A stretch of DNA of 64,000 bases from Hymenobacter frigidus (GCF_014640435.1 NZ_BMGY01000008.1:62001-126000); one strand, 5' to 3'; counted from the stretch's first letter, positions 41,118 through 49,768 are shown. The notes: generated by a model from the sequence alone, not told the origin. Numbers and translations are program-made.

Positions 41118-41826
41118 CCTTCACGGCCCGCGTCATTTCGCGCTTGCCGGGGGGGCCCGGCAGCCGCTCCGTCATCCAGCCGGCGGCCCGCAGGTGGCGC
41201 CGGAACTGGCCTTGGGCGCAGTAGCTCACCAGCACCGCGCCGGGGGCGGCGGCGTAGTGGAGTTGCGCAAAAACTGCTTCGGTCCACAACTCGGGCTGCT
41301 TTTCGGGAGCGAAGGCATCGAAATAAATGAGGTCGTAGTAGTGGGCCGGCAGGTTGGCTTCTTGCAGCGGCTGGTGCAGCTTTCGCAGCACAAAACCGGG
41401 CAACAGCGCCACTGGCGGGCCCCAGGGTGCGGCGTGCAGCTCGGCAAACAGCTTGCGCAGCGGCGTGCCGCGCTGGTCCCACTCCGGCTGCAGGCCCGCC
41501 ACCACGGCCGGCAGCAGCGGGAAGGTTTCGAGGCCATCGTATTCGACACGGGCTCCCGTCGCCTGGCTGGCTTCCAGGGTCAGCAGGGCATTGAGGCCGG
41601 TACCCAGGCCAATTTCCAGGATGCGCACCGGCCGGGACGCTACGGCAGCGGCCTCCAACAACGGCATCAGCCCGTGCCGGATGAAAACGTGCGCCGACTC
41701 CTGCCGCGCCCCGTGCTGTGAATGGTAATGCTCGTTGAGCGCGGGCACGAACAGCGTGGCCGAACCGTCGGCCGTGACGCGCACTTCTACCTTTGGCCCT
41801 TCCTGGCTTGGCTCCTGGTCAGTCAT
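41092..41826 (-). CDS. mnmD: tRNA 5-methylaminomethyl-2-thiouridine methyltransferase, MnmD-type
   Basis: 244 residues. SAM-binding motif LEIGLGTGLNALLTL near residue 72, the family segment YYDLIYFDAFAPEKQPELWT and the hallmark VSYCAQGQFRRHLRAAGWMT ending ERLPGPPGKREMTRA. This matches the methyltransferase half of MnmC, which finishes mnm5s2U at tRNA position 34. The FAD oxidase half is absent, so it is a stand-alone MnmD as in many Gram-positives and Bacteroidetes. Divergent from the thioesterase gene across 28 bases. Confidence 0.92.
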   Translation of the reverse strand: MTDQEPSQEGPKVEVRVTADGSATLFVPALNEHYHSQHGARQESAHVFIRHGLMPLLEAAAVASRPVRILEIGLGTGLNALLTLEASQATGARVEYDGLETFPLLPAVVAGLQPEWDQRGTPLRKLFAELHAAPWGPPVALLPGFVLRKLHQPLQEANLPAHYYDLIYFDAFAPEKQPELWTEAVFAQLHYAAAPGAVLVSYCAQGQFRRHLRAAGWMTERLPGPPGKREMTRAVKGVTERGSD

Positions 41827-41854
41827 TTTTAATTCTCAATTTTTAATTCACCCC

Positions 41855-42280
41855 ATGGCCCGCGTAAAAGTAGCCCTGCCCGATACCTTCTCCTTTACCA
41901 CCGAAATTCCGGTGCGCATCACCGACCTGAACTACGGCGGCCACCTTGGCAACGACGCCCTGCTGGGCCTGCTGCACGAGGCGCGGGTGCATTTTCTGCG
42001 CTCGCTGGGCCTGGAAAACGACTACGACCCAGTGAGCAAGCTCGGCCTCATCATGGTCGACGCAGCCGTGGAGTACAAGGGAGAAGCCTTTCACGGCGAC
42101 GTGCTGCACATCAAAATGGCTGCCGCCGACCCCAACAAATACGGTTTCGATGTGGTGTACCACGTGCACAACCAAGCCGGCAAGGAAGTGGCCCGCGCCA
42201 AAACCGGCATGCTCTGCTTCGACTACAACATCCGCAAGCTGCGATTGCTACCGGAGGCGCTGGCGGCACAGGTAGCATAA
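41855..42280 (+). CDS. Hot-dog fold acyl-CoA thioesterase
   Basis: 141 residues. The 4-hydroxybenzoyl-CoA thioesterase-like pattern is clear: IPVRITDLNYGGHLGNDALL near the N-terminus, in which the Asp and the following N-Y-G-G-H positions line the active site, then LHEARVHFLRSLGL and VDAAVEYKGEAFHGDVLHI. It hydrolyses an acyl-CoA; the substrate is unknown. The ATG at 41855 is preceded by a low-complexity A/T stretch, ATTTTTAATTCTCAATTTTT, resembling the inverted repeat at 54157-54268. The gene stands alone and converges on the toxin-antitoxin pair. Confidence 0.85.
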   Translation: MARVKVALPDTFSFTTEIPVRITDLNYGGHLGNDALLGLLHEARVHFLRSLGLENDYDPVSKLGLIMVDAAVEYKGEAFHGDVLHIKMAAADPNKYGFDVVYHVHNQAGKEVARAKTGMLCFDYNIRKLRLLPEALAAQVA

Positions 42281-42282
42281 AC

Positions 42283-42606
42283 TTAAAGCTGGTACACCCG
42301 ACGCATTGCCGCATCAACCTGAGCCAATTCGTCGGTAGAGAGACGGCCCATTCCGTGCTGTATTTGCCGCCGGTCAAGAGTAGCCAGCTTAGCTATCCGC
42401 AGCAGCGAGGGCCGCGTGAGACCAGTATGGGCGGCGGGCAGCAACGTCAGGTCATCCGGCTCCGATTTGTCTGCCTGCGAAGAAATAAAGGCCACCGTGA
42501 CTTCCGCACGGCGCACCGCCAGCACCAACACGGGCCGCATTTTCTTACCGCTCAAGTCTGAAAACGGAAAGTTCAATAGCACAATGTCGCCCTTACTCGG
42601 CTGCAT
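42283..42606 (-). CDS. PemK/MazF-family toxin
   Basis: 107 residues. The MazF/PemK beginning is GDIVLLNFPFSDLSGKKMRP with VLVLAVRRAEVTVAFISSQ and LTRPSLLRIAKLATLDRRQI: a ribosome-independent mRNA endonuclease fold with the conserved Arg in KMRPVLVL and the Ser/Thr in AFISSQ. Its start overlaps the antitoxin gene's end by 14 bases, the usual coupled arrangement with the antitoxin first. It stops 2 bases before the convergent thioesterase stop codon. Type II toxin-antitoxin module. Confidence 0.88.
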   Translation of the reverse strand: MQPSKGDIVLLNFPFSDLSGKKMRPVLVLAVRRAEVTVAFISSQADKSEPDDLTLLPAAHTGLTRPSLLRIAKLATLDRRQIQHGMGRLSTDELAQVDAAMRRVYQL

Positions 42607-42865
42607 CGGCGGACGGCATATCGTAGCGAAATTTCACATCGGCCAGCGAATACACATCCTCAGCCTCGTCGTGTAGAAAGGCGAAGGTTGACGAAGTCAG
42701 GACGTGCGTCGCTATCTGCTGGGTCAGTAAGGCAGCGTCAGCAAGGGCCCGCTGCTGCTGTCGCTGCCGCAAAAAAGTGGCAAAGTCCAGCACCTCGGCC
42801 GCTTGCTCTTCGGCCAGCTCAGCCAAAATCCGGCTGGTTTGTTCAATGATTTGCTGGTGGCTCAT
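42593..42865 (-). CDS. Putative antitoxin of the PemK-type pair (DUF2281-like)
   Basis: 90 residues from the ATG at 42865. The N-terminal half is a helix-rich DUF2281-like segment, MSHQQIIEQTSRILAELAEE followed by QAAEVLDFATFLRQRQQQRA. The C-terminal half, acidic with EDVYSLADVKFRYDM, would bind and block the toxin. The gene precedes and overlaps the toxin gene, which supports the assignment. No own promoter element was clear; the pair likely shares one with divergent rlmN control sequences. Confidence 0.75.
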   Translation of the reverse strand: MSHQQIIEQTSRILAELAEEQAAEVLDFATFLRQRQQQRALADAALLTQQIATHVLTSSTFAFLHDEAEDVYSLADVKFRYDMPSADAAE

Positions 42866-42946
42866 GGGCGAAAGCGAAAGTTCTTCTGCAAAATACGCCG
42901 CCCCCGCTAAAAGTTCACCCCCGGAACCCAACGCCCTACCTGCTTG

Positions 42947-42954
42947 TATCTTTG
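42947..42954 (+). promoter_or_regulatory. -7 promoter element of rlmN, 4 bases before the ATG
   Basis: TATCTTTG, an exact TAnnTTTG. The rlmN ATG at 42959 is 4 bases downstream, so the mRNA is predicted to be leaderless. Confidence 0.68.
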
Positions 42955-42958
42955 TGCT

Positions 42959-44038
42959 ATGTTACTGGAACTACCCCTCGCCCCTACGCCCACCAAACGC
43001 GACATCCGCAAAACTTCGTCCGACGACCTGAAGACTTTTATGGTCGAGCACGGGGAGAAACCCTTTCGCGCCAAGCAGGTGACGGAGTGGCTGTGGAAGA
43101 ACACCGCCGCCACGTTTGAGGAGATGAATAACATCTCGGTAGCAACGCGTGAGCTGCTGGCCGCGCACTTCGTGATAAACGGCGTGACGGTGCAAAACAA
43201 GCAGCTCAGCAGCGACGGCACCATCAAATCGGCCTTCAAACTCTACGACGGTAACGTGGTGGAAGGCGTCCTCATCCCGCACGATACGCGGATGACGGCC
43301 TGCATTTCGAGCCAGGTGGGTTGCTCGCTCACCTGTAAATTTTGCGCCACCGGCTACATGGACCGCAAGCGCAACCTCGATGCGGCCGAGATTTACGACC
43401 AGGTGGTGCGCATCCGGGAGCAGTGCGAAAGCCAGTACGGCACGCCGCTCACCAACATCGTGTACATGGGCATGGGCGAGCCGCTGCTCAACTACGCCAA
43501 CGTGGTGGAAAGCGTGCGCCGCATCACCTCGCCCGATGGCCTGAACATGGCCCCGCGCCGCATCACCATCAGCACGGCGGGCATCGCCAAGATGATTAAA
43601 AAGCTGGCCGATGACGACGTGAAGGCCAACCTGGCCCTCTCGCTGCACGCGCCCACCGATGCCAAGCGCAACGAAATCATGCCCATCAACGAGGCCAATT
43701 CCCTGGCCGCGCTGAAGGAGGCCCTGCAGTATTACCACCAGAAAACTGGCCGCAAAGTCACTTATGAATACATCGTATTCGACGGCTTCAACGACGGGCT
43801 GGACGATGCTGAGCACCTCGCCAAGATTGCCAAGTGGCTACCCTGCAAGGTGAACCTGATTGAGTACAACCCCATCGAAAACGCCGACTACCAGAACGCG
43901 GCCGACGACAAAATCACCGCCTTCCACAAGCACCTGTCCGACCGCGGCGTGCAAACCAACATCCGCCGCTCGCGCGGCAAGGACATTGACGCCGCCTGCG
44001 GGCAGCTGGCGGTGAAGGAGGAAAGAGAAGTAGCCTAA
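42959..44038 (+). CDS. rlmN: Dual-specificity 23S rRNA/tRNA adenine C2-methyltransferase
   Basis: 359 residues. A radical-SAM methylase that methylates A2503 of 23S rRNA and A37 of some tRNAs. The cluster cysteines are C122, C126 and C129 in SQVGCSLTCKFCATGYMD; the substrate cysteine near the end is in DIDAACGQLAVKEERE, and SLHAPTDAKRNEIMPINEAN is a further family signature. Start at 42959 gives the normal N-terminal domain and lies right after the -7 element. The missing Shine-Dalgarno is consistent with leaderless initiation. Confidence 0.95.
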   Translation: MLLELPLAPTPTKRDIRKTSSDDLKTFMVEHGEKPFRAKQVTEWLWKNTAATFEEMNNISVATRELLAAHFVINGVTVQNKQLSSDGTIKSAFKLYDGNVVEGVLIPHDTRMTACISSQVGCSLTCKFCATGYMDRKRNLDAAEIYDQVVRIREQCESQYGTPLTNIVYMGMGEPLLNYANVVESVRRITSPDGLNMAPRRITISTAGIAKMIKKLADDDVKANLALSLHAPTDAKRNEIMPINEANSLAALKEALQYYHQKTGRKVTYEYIVFDGFNDGLDDAEHLAKIAKWLPCKVNLIEYNPIENADYQNAADDKITAFHKHLSDRGVQTNIRRSRGKDIDAACGQLAVKEEREVA

Positions 44039-44121
44039 CGGAAGGGCAGCAGTTATTTTTTCGAGCCCGGCCACCGGTTTTCTTCGCACCAAACGGTCTG
44101 CGGCCGTTCCGAAAAAAAGCT

Positions 44122-45096
44122 CTACCGGCCCGTTTTGCCGAAGCGATAGGTGAAATCGTAGTACACGGGAATGATTCCTGTGCCGCTGCCCACGTCGTTT
44201 GCCGCAGAAAAATTGAGCGTATAGGCGGCGGCAACGCCGAAGCTGGTGCGGGGCCAATTAATTTTCACACCATAGAGCCCCCCCATACCCGCTTCGTTTA
44301 TCAGGTAGTTCTCGCTGAGCAAGGACAGCCGGCGCGACACCCGCGTCTGGCCCCCGAACTGAAACACCGGCTCAGAGCCAATCTCCTGCTCAAAAAAACC
44401 GTAGCCCAGCCCGGCCGTGAAGTTGTTATCGGCGCTACCGTAGGTAGCCGTGCCATAGAGAATGCCCGCGCCGAAACTTTGACGCCGGTTGGAGCTGAAC
44501 CCGAAGGTGGGAATACGTAAGTACAGCACGCCGGCGCCTACTCCGAACCGCTCACTGACGGGCAGGGTAATTTTAGGGGTGAGCACCAAAAGCTGGTTGA
44601 TGCCGAAGCCTGGAATCAAGGAAACATAGCCGCCGACGGAAATGTATTGGTTGACACCGTAATTGGCACCCACCAAGAACAGGCTGACAACTTGCAACGA
44701 CCCTTCTCCCTGGCGCAGGCCGCGGCCTGTCGGAGCAAAGAAGATGCGGTTGCCGTTGCCAATATCGAAATAGTTGTGCTTGCCGGTCAGCATCGCCAGC
44801 CGCTTAACGTTGGCGCGCGGCACCTTCACTACGCCCAAATCCGTTGTTTCAAATTCCAGTTCCTCCGCATTTGCGGCGCGCAACACGCCCGAGAACGACG
44901 TACCGGACTGCAGCTCGACGTCGTAGCGACGGCCCAGTAGTTCGCCCGGCGTCTTGTCGTTGGGCAAAGCCGGAACGGCCGGGGGCGCTGCCACAGGCGG
45001 GGCATTGAGCACGGGCGGCACCGTTTGAGCTACGGCCGCGGCGTTCGTGAGAACAAAAGCCAAGAGCAAGGACCAGAAGGATAGTATTTTTTTCAT
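44122..45096 (-). CDS. Putative outer-membrane beta-barrel protein
   Basis: 324 residues. Signal MKKILSFWSLLLAFVLTNAAAVAQ and a Pro/Ala-rich linker of about 25 residues lead to a small N-terminal domain (GRRYDVELQSGTSFSGVLRA, VPRANVKRLAML) and then a barrel-like region with alternating strands: NQYISVGGYVSLIPGFGINQ, AGVLYLRIPTFGFSSNRRQS, and the end IIPVYYDFTYRFGKTGR. The small N-terminal domain resembles a beta-sandwich seen in uncharacterised Bacteroidetes envelope proteins. No family name. Upstream, the stretch 45127-45307 is AT-rich with no gene. Confidence 0.72.
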   Translation of the reverse strand: MKKILSFWSLLLAFVLTNAAAVAQTVPPVLNAPPVAAPPAVPALPNDKTPGELLGRRYDVELQSGTSFSGVLRAANAEELEFETTDLGVVKVPRANVKRLAMLTGKHNYFDIGNGNRIFFAPTGRGLRQGEGSLQVVSLFLVGANYGVNQYISVGGYVSLIPGFGINQLLVLTPKITLPVSERFGVGAGVLYLRIPTFGFSSNRRQSFGAGILYGTATYGSADNNFTAGLGYGFFEQEIGSEPVFQFGGQTRVSRRLSLLSENYLINEAGMGGLYGVKINWPRTSFGVAAAYTLNFSAANDVGSGTGIIPVYYDFTYRFGKTGR

Positions 45097-45307
45097 GGGA
45101 AAGGTATGTTTCCCCAAAGATGGCACCGCATCGCCTTAAAGTGGCAACCCAAAAATTTCGCTTTCCAGACTTTAACAAACCACTTACCACCCACTCATAG
45201 TAAACGTATCACATTCACAATAAACTGAAATTAAAGTAGTTGTGATGATATTTTCACCAACTAACGGAATACAAAAAAGGACTTTTCAAGTCAGAACGCG
45301 TCCCGCC

Positions 45308-46282
45308 CTATCCCTTCCAGCGGCCCGTGGAGCGGGGCCGGCCGGTGGCAATTTCCTCTTCGGATTCGCCCTTGGGGATTTCCTCCACGCGCACCCGCAC
45401 GGCGTGGGCCTTGGGCTGTACCTTCTGGCCGAAGGCATCGGCAAATTCCTGGGTGAATTCGGCACCGAAGAAGATGATGAGCGAGGAATAATTGACCCAG
45501 AGCAGCAGCACAATGGCCGAGCCCGCCGCCCCGAACGCCGAGCCCGGGTCGGCCTTGGCAATGTAAAGGGCAATAAGGATTTTGCCAACCACGAAGAGCA
45601 GCGCCGTGATGAACGCGCCCACGCCCACGTCGCGCCAGCGGATGATGGCATCGGGCAGGAAGCGGTAAATCAGCGCAAACAGCAGCGTGGTGACGCCCAA
45701 CGACAGCACAAAATCGACGAGCTTGATGGCCAGCACGCCCACGTCGGGCAGCAGCATCTGCAACCACCCGGTGAAGGTGCTGAGCACGGCGCTCACCACA
45801 AAGGAGATGAGCAGCAGCAGGGCCACGCTCAAAATCAGCCCAAAGGAGAGAAACCGCTGCTTGATGAAGTCCCCGATGCCGATGCCCGTGGTTTTCACCT
45901 TCAGGTTCCAGATATCGTTGATGCTTTCCTGCAGGGTGACGAAAAACGTGGTGGCCGCAAAAATCAGCGTGGCGATACCGATGACCGTGGCGACGGGGCC
46001 GCGCTGCTGCAAGGTAAACTTGGCGATGCTTTCCTGCAGGAACTTGGCTGAGTCAGCCCCGACGAGCCCCTTCAGCTGCCCGTAAATCTGGCCGGTGAGG
46101 GCTTCGCCGCCGTACACCGCGCTGGCCACCGTGATGACAATGAGCAGCAGCGGCGGCAGCGAAAAAATGGTGTAGTAGGAAAGCGCCGCCGCGTGGCGAA
46201 ACGAGTTGTTGGTACTGAATTCGGACGCTGAGGATTTGAGAACGGTCAGAATATCGGCGAGCTTGTACTTAGAAGTAGTCAT
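45308..46282 (-). CDS. YihY/virulence factor BrkB family membrane protein
   Basis: 324 residues. Six or seven membrane helices carry the YihY signatures: AAALSYYTIFSLPPLLLIVI near residue 32, AATTFFVTLQESINDIWNLK, LSFGLILSVALLLLISFVVS, IYRFLPDAIIRWRDVGVGAF and the end AIVLLLWVNYSSLIIFFGAE. The C-terminal 40 residues are charged and cytoplasmic (VRVRVEEIPKGESEEEIATG). Function is not established; the family was once called ribonuclease BN by mistake. Start 46282 is the Met that leads the conserved region; upstream frame is Arg-rich and non-coding. Divergent from a lipoprotein gene. Confidence 0.9.
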   Translation of the reverse strand: MTTSKYKLADILTVLKSSASEFSTNNSFRHAAALSYYTIFSLPPLLLIVITVASAVYGGEALTGQIYGQLKGLVGADSAKFLQESIAKFTLQQRGPVATVIGIATLIFAATTFFVTLQESINDIWNLKVKTTGIGIGDFIKQRFLSFGLILSVALLLLISFVVSAVLSTFTGWLQMLLPDVGVLAIKLVDFVLSLGVTTLLFALIYRFLPDAIIRWRDVGVGAFITALLFVVGKILIALYIAKADPGSAFGAAGSAIVLLLWVNYSSLIIFFGAEFTQEFADAFGQKVQPKAHAVRVRVEEIPKGESEEEIATGRPRSTGRWKG

Positions 46283-46491
46283 GTAGCAGGTAATGAGACA
46301 TCGGTGTGCTGCGCCTGCTAATACGGCCGGATTGGGCCGGCGTTGGGCCCTGGCCCCACTTGGCGAGTGGTCTGGCCGCAGGGCCGCCGTAGGCCCGGCC
46401 CGCACAGCGGCTGAATGCGCAGAAAGCCAGCGGCTACGCCGGCCGTATGCCCCGGATTCAAATCTAACCCGGGACGGGGCGTATCTTGGCC

Positions 46492-46499
46492 GTCCCGGC
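46492..46499 (+). promoter_or_regulatory. Possible -7 element of the 46537 lipoprotein gene
   Basis: TATCTTGG, one mismatch to TAnnTTTG, 37 bases before the ATG. The rest of the 254-base divergent gap is GC-rich and otherwise without a gene. Confidence 0.35.
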
Positions 46500-46536
46500 C
46501 GCACTCGGCGGCTGCGGCTCATTCTTTGGTGTCGTT

Positions 46537-47373
46537 ATGCATTCTATTTCCTCCCTGCTGCGCCTGCGCGCGGTCGTTGTTGCCAGTGCCCTGCTGCTGG
46601 GCTGCTCCTCCCCCAACCAGCCCGCCGAAAAGCAAGCGCCGCCCACTGCCAGCGGCACCAACCCCGCCGCCGAGGGTTTCGACCAAGCTGGCTCCGACCC
46701 CAAAGCCATAGCCATTGCCGACCGCATGATGCGCGAAATGGGCGGCTACGATGCCTGGCGCGACACCCGCTACCTGGCCTGGAGCTTCTTCGGCGGGCAG
46801 TACCAGATTTGGGACAAGCAAACCGGTGATTTTCACTGGGAAAAAGACACACTCGTGGCCAACTACAACCTTAGCACCCAAAAGGGCCAGGTGTACAGCC
46901 GGGGCCAAGACATTTCGGCCACGCCCGCCGGCCAGGAGCTGCTGGGGAAACTGCCCGCCATTTGGAACAATAATTCCTGGTGGCTGCTCATGCCTTTCAA
47001 GCTCAAAGACTCGGGCGTGACGCTCACCCACAAAGGCCCCAGCAAAACCATGGCCGGCCAGCCCGCCGACCTGCTGCAAATGACCTTCAAGAACGTGGGC
47101 ACTACGCCCGAAAACCGCTACGAAGTGCTGGTGAGCCCCACCACCGGTCTCGTTGAGGAGTGGGCGTTCTTCCCCAAAGCCGCCGATGCCCAACCCGCCT
47201 TCCGCCGCACCTGGAGCAACTACATCCGCCAGGGCCAGCTCCTGCTGGCCGCCAACCGCGACGAAGCCACCAAGCCCACCCACCTCGACGACATTGCCAC
47301 GGCCCAAACCCTGCCCGCGGGCGTGATGACCAGTGCCGTACCCGTAGCCAAGCTGGGGGCCCCGCTCAAGTGA
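46537..47373 (+). CDS. Lipoprotein of a conserved Bacteroidetes family
   Basis: 278 residues. Signal with lipobox ASALLLGC; the mature chain opens with a Ser/Pro/Ala linker, then ADRMMREMGGYDAWRDTRYL, WSFFGGQYQIWDKQTGDFHW and NSWWLLMPFKLKDSGVTLTH. This GG-x-AW-x-TRY start followed by a WDK-TG strand recurs in uncharacterised Bacteroidetes proteins and resembles outer-membrane lipoprotein-sorting (LolA-like) folds. A lipid- or lipoprotein-handling role is plausible but not shown. The gene ends 8 bases before the convergent DUF3891 gene. Confidence 0.75.
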   Translation: MHSISSLLRLRAVVVASALLLGCSSPNQPAEKQAPPTASGTNPAAEGFDQAGSDPKAIAIADRMMREMGGYDAWRDTRYLAWSFFGGQYQIWDKQTGDFHWEKDTLVANYNLSTQKGQVYSRGQDISATPAGQELLGKLPAIWNNNSWWLLMPFKLKDSGVTLTHKGPSKTMAGQPADLLQMTFKNVGTTPENRYEVLVSPTTGLVEEWAFFPKAADAQPAFRRTWSNYIRQGQLLLAANRDEATKPTHLDDIATAQTLPAGVMTSAVPVAKLGAPLK

Positions 47374-47381
47374 GCAGTGCG

Positions 47382-48122
47382 CTAAACGCGGTGTGAAATC
47401 CAGCACAGCACCTCGATGGGCGCGGCGCACAGGGCAGCCGCTAGCCCAGCATCGTCCTTGAACTGGAGCCGCGTGAGCACGCTGGCTTCCACGCTCACCA
47501 CCAGCTCCGCATCGCGAAAAGGCCAAGGCTGAATGCTGACCGGCCCGCCGGCTACGGGCTGGGCCAGGGTGTGGATGGTGCCATCGGGCCCACGCGCGAT
47601 TTCCACGGCGCGGCCCATTTCCGGGATTTCGTGCCGGCACAGAATGAGCGAGAGCCGGTCGCACCATTGCAGCAGCGCGTAGGCCTCGTCGGCCTGTTTT
47701 TTGGTAAGCTCCAGTTCCTTTCGTCCCTTTTTTTGGCCGGCCACCAACTCATCCAGGAAAGCGTCGATGTCCTTTTTTTGCCCGCGCAGGCCTTCGTGGA
47801 GGTAGCTCAGGTGCAGGCTGGTGAGCAGGCTGCGCCAGCGCCCCTGGAAACGGGCGGCGGCCAGCACCCGGGTGGCCTGCTCCATCGAAAACTCCTTTTG
47901 GGTGAAGCTGGCTGGGGCCCCGGCGGCGGTGAGGCCATGGTGGCTGCCGCGCCCGTGCCAATCGGTCTGCTCATCGTCGTGCTGCGCGATGGCGGCCAGC
48001 AGGCCCACCCAGCGGTCGGGCGGCAGCGTGGGGGCCCAGTGCCAGGCGAGCTGCGCGGCCAGCAGGGCGTGGGCTTGCTGGTAGATGATTTGCCAGCCGG
48101 CGGGGGTGGAGTTGACTATCAT
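47382..48122 (-). CDS. DUF3891 protein
   Basis: 246 residues from the ATG at 48122 (a second Met five codons upstream is possible). DUF3891 features are present: a first helix IIYQQAHALLAAQLAWHWAP with the conserved His in AHALLA, then GLLAAIAQHDDEQTDWHG, an HD-like metal-site motif, FSMEQATRVLAAARFQGRWR and LLQWCDRLSLILCRHEIPE. The helices and clustered His/Asp suggest an HD-type hydrolase fold, inference only. No signal peptide. It ends 9 bases from the convergent lipoprotein gene. Confidence 0.82.
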   Translation of the reverse strand: MIVNSTPAGWQIIYQQAHALLAAQLAWHWAPTLPPDRWVGLLAAIAQHDDEQTDWHGRGSHHGLTAAGAPASFTQKEFSMEQATRVLAAARFQGRWRSLLTSLHLSYLHEGLRGQKKDIDAFLDELVAGQKKGRKELELTKKQADEAYALLQWCDRLSLILCRHEIPEMGRAVEIARGPDGTIHTLAQPVAGGPVSIQPWPFRDAELVVSVEASVLTRLQFKDDAGLAAALCAAPIEVLCWISHRV

Positions 48123-48223
48123 ATCATTATGGAGCATAATAAACTCTACTAGGCACGGGTACCCTTACGGCGTAATGGCTTACCGGATGCTGAGTATCCC
48201 TTTAAAAGAACAACGATTCAAGT

Positions 48224-48721
48224 GTGAGAACCTTTACCCTCAGCGGCGCGGGCGATGGTAACATAGTGGTGGCCCGCCTGAATGCGGCGGGGCAGTGGAC
48301 GCAGGCCGTGGAGGTGAGGAGCCGTAATTGCTACGACTTTCAGGGCAGCACCCTGGCCCTCAACGCCAACGGCGATGTGGTGGTGGCGGGCAGCTTCAGC
48401 GGCGGCCAGGTCACCTTTGGGCCGTGTAGTCTAACTGCTGTTACGCGGCGAGTTACTCCAGTTGCTGGAAAGCGGCTTTTGCTACTTCAGAAAAGGCCGT
48501 TTCCAGGCAACCAGCCAATTCACCGCGTAACATCAGTAATCTAAATAATTGTGAGCAGTCAGGCTGATATTTTTGTGGCGCGCCTGAGCAGTGCCGGCCA
48601 ATGGAACCAAGCCGTGCGGGCAGGCGGCGCCACCGCCGCCGTGCTCAATGGGCAGGGCCTCACCCCCGGCCTCTATTTGGTGCGCTGCGGTAGTGCCACC
48701 GGCCAGCTGGTGATACAATAA
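48224..48721 (+). pseudogene. Remnant of a T9SS-secreted repeat protein, interrupted by a palindromic insertion
   Basis: Two in-frame pieces of one protein survive. The first (from about 48224) has units such as GDGNIVVARLNAAGQWTQAV; the second (48551-48718) repeats the unit as ADIFVARLSSAGQWNQAVRA and ends GLYLVRCGSATGQLVIQ, a type IX secretion C-terminal sorting signal. Between them an insertion of about 105 bases (48435-48539) ends in a stop at 48542-48544. There is no start with a signal peptide, so the 5' part is missing as well. Once a long secreted beta-propeller-like protein, now a fragment. A Bacteroidota-specific secretion system is implied. Confidence 0.75.
48430..48544. mobile_element. 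MITE-like palindromic insertion in the T9SS gene remnant
   Basis: The ends CTGCTGTTACGCGG (48435-48448) and CCGCGTAACATCAG (48523-48536) are inverted repeats with one mismatch, and the imperfect pairing extends inward about 48 bases with a centre near TTTTGCTACTTCAG. TCTAA at 48430-48434 and 48540-48544 may be a 5 bp target duplication (3 extra bases lie inside the right end). No coding capacity. Confidence 0.55.
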
Positions 48722-48750
48722 CCCCCATCTTCCCCCACCGTATCCCGGCC

Positions 48751-49659
48751 ATGCCCCACCCCGCCGCCGGCAGCCCCACGCCGCTCGCCATTGCTTTGCC
48801 CGACGGCCGCCAGCTGGGCCTCACGCGCTACGGCAACCCCGCGCACCGGGCGGTGGTGTTTCACCACGGCTTTGGCTCCTCGGGCCGGGAGCTGCCCGGC
48901 GATGCGGCCCTGCTGGTCCGCCTGCAGCTCCAGATTCTGGCTCCCGACCGGCCCGGCGTGGGACAGTCGAGCGTGTACCGGGCGCTCACGTTTCCTTCGT
49001 TTGCCGACGACGTGGTGGCCATGCTCGACGCGCTGGAAATTCGGGAGCCGGTGGGCGTGATGGGCTGGTCGGTGGGCGGAGTGCATGCCCTGGCGCTGGC
49101 GGCACGGCACCCGGCGCGGGTGGCGGCCGGACAGTTGCTCAGCACCTGCCTGCCGCTGGGCGAGCGGGCCGCCTACCACCACCTTTCGCCCCTGTGGAAG
49201 GCCCTGCGCTGGGGCCAGCTCAGCTTTTCGTGGCTGAACAGGACCACCTTTCTGTGGCTCAGCCGGCAGTGGGCCCGCCACCCCGACCGCACCATAGCCT
49301 GGTTTATCCACCTCATGTTTCCGGCCGAAAAAATTGTGACCCGCCGCTGGCGGGCGCTGCTGCGCGATGCGGCGGTAGCCGGCTTCGCCCACCACGGCCG
49401 GGGCGTGTTCGACGACGCGCAGGCCTGGTGCCGCCCGCCGGGCTTTCGCATCGAGGAGGTGCAGGCGCCCATGCGCCTCTGGCATGGCCAAGCCGATGGC
49501 GTGTGGGCTCCCAGCAATATTCCCTACCTGGCCGAGCGGCTGGGCGGGGCGCCGGTGCGGCTGCTGCTGGCCCAGGGCCACATGCTGTACCTGGAGAACT
49601 GGACGGCCATTCTGGAGGAAATGGCCGGGCTACTGCCGGTTAGTCGAGCAAAAGAATAG
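48751..49659 (+). CDS. Alpha/beta hydrolase
   Basis: 302 residues. The fold is clear: the oxyanion HHGFGSSGRE near residue 38, the nucleophile elbow MGWSVGGVHALAL with Ser107, then the acid in WHGQADGVWAPS and the histidine in LAQGHMLYLENW, all in order. No signal peptide. Possible substrates include esters or epoxides; nothing specific is visible. A long helical cap (GQLSFSWLNRTTFLWLSRQW and onward) sits between strands 6 and 7. It follows the T9SS remnant by 29 bases and precedes the TerC gene, with no obvious functional link. Confidence 0.88.
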   Translation: MPHPAAGSPTPLAIALPDGRQLGLTRYGNPAHRAVVFHHGFGSSGRELPGDAALLVRLQLQILAPDRPGVGQSSVYRALTFPSFADDVVAMLDALEIREPVGVMGWSVGGVHALALAARHPARVAAGQLLSTCLPLGERAAYHHLSPLWKALRWGQLSFSWLNRTTFLWLSRQWARHPDRTIAWFIHLMFPAEKIVTRRWRALLRDAAVAGFAHHGRGVFDDAQAWCRPPGFRIEEVQAPMRLWHGQADGVWAPSNIPYLAERLGGAPVRLLLAQGHMLYLENWTAILEEMAGLLPVSRAKE

Positions 49660-49768
49660 CCGTATTTCATCTGACAACCGGTTCGGATGCCAGACGAAGC
49701 ATAACGTTCTTTGGGGTCGCATCTTTCCGCAGTAGGCACTGTTACCCTACTACCCTAGCCCCTCCTCC

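Noticed and set aside
45127-45307. Possible small RNA or tRNA in the AT-rich gap before the YihY gene
   Set aside because: No cloverleaf, hairpin plus T run, or conserved element could be found.
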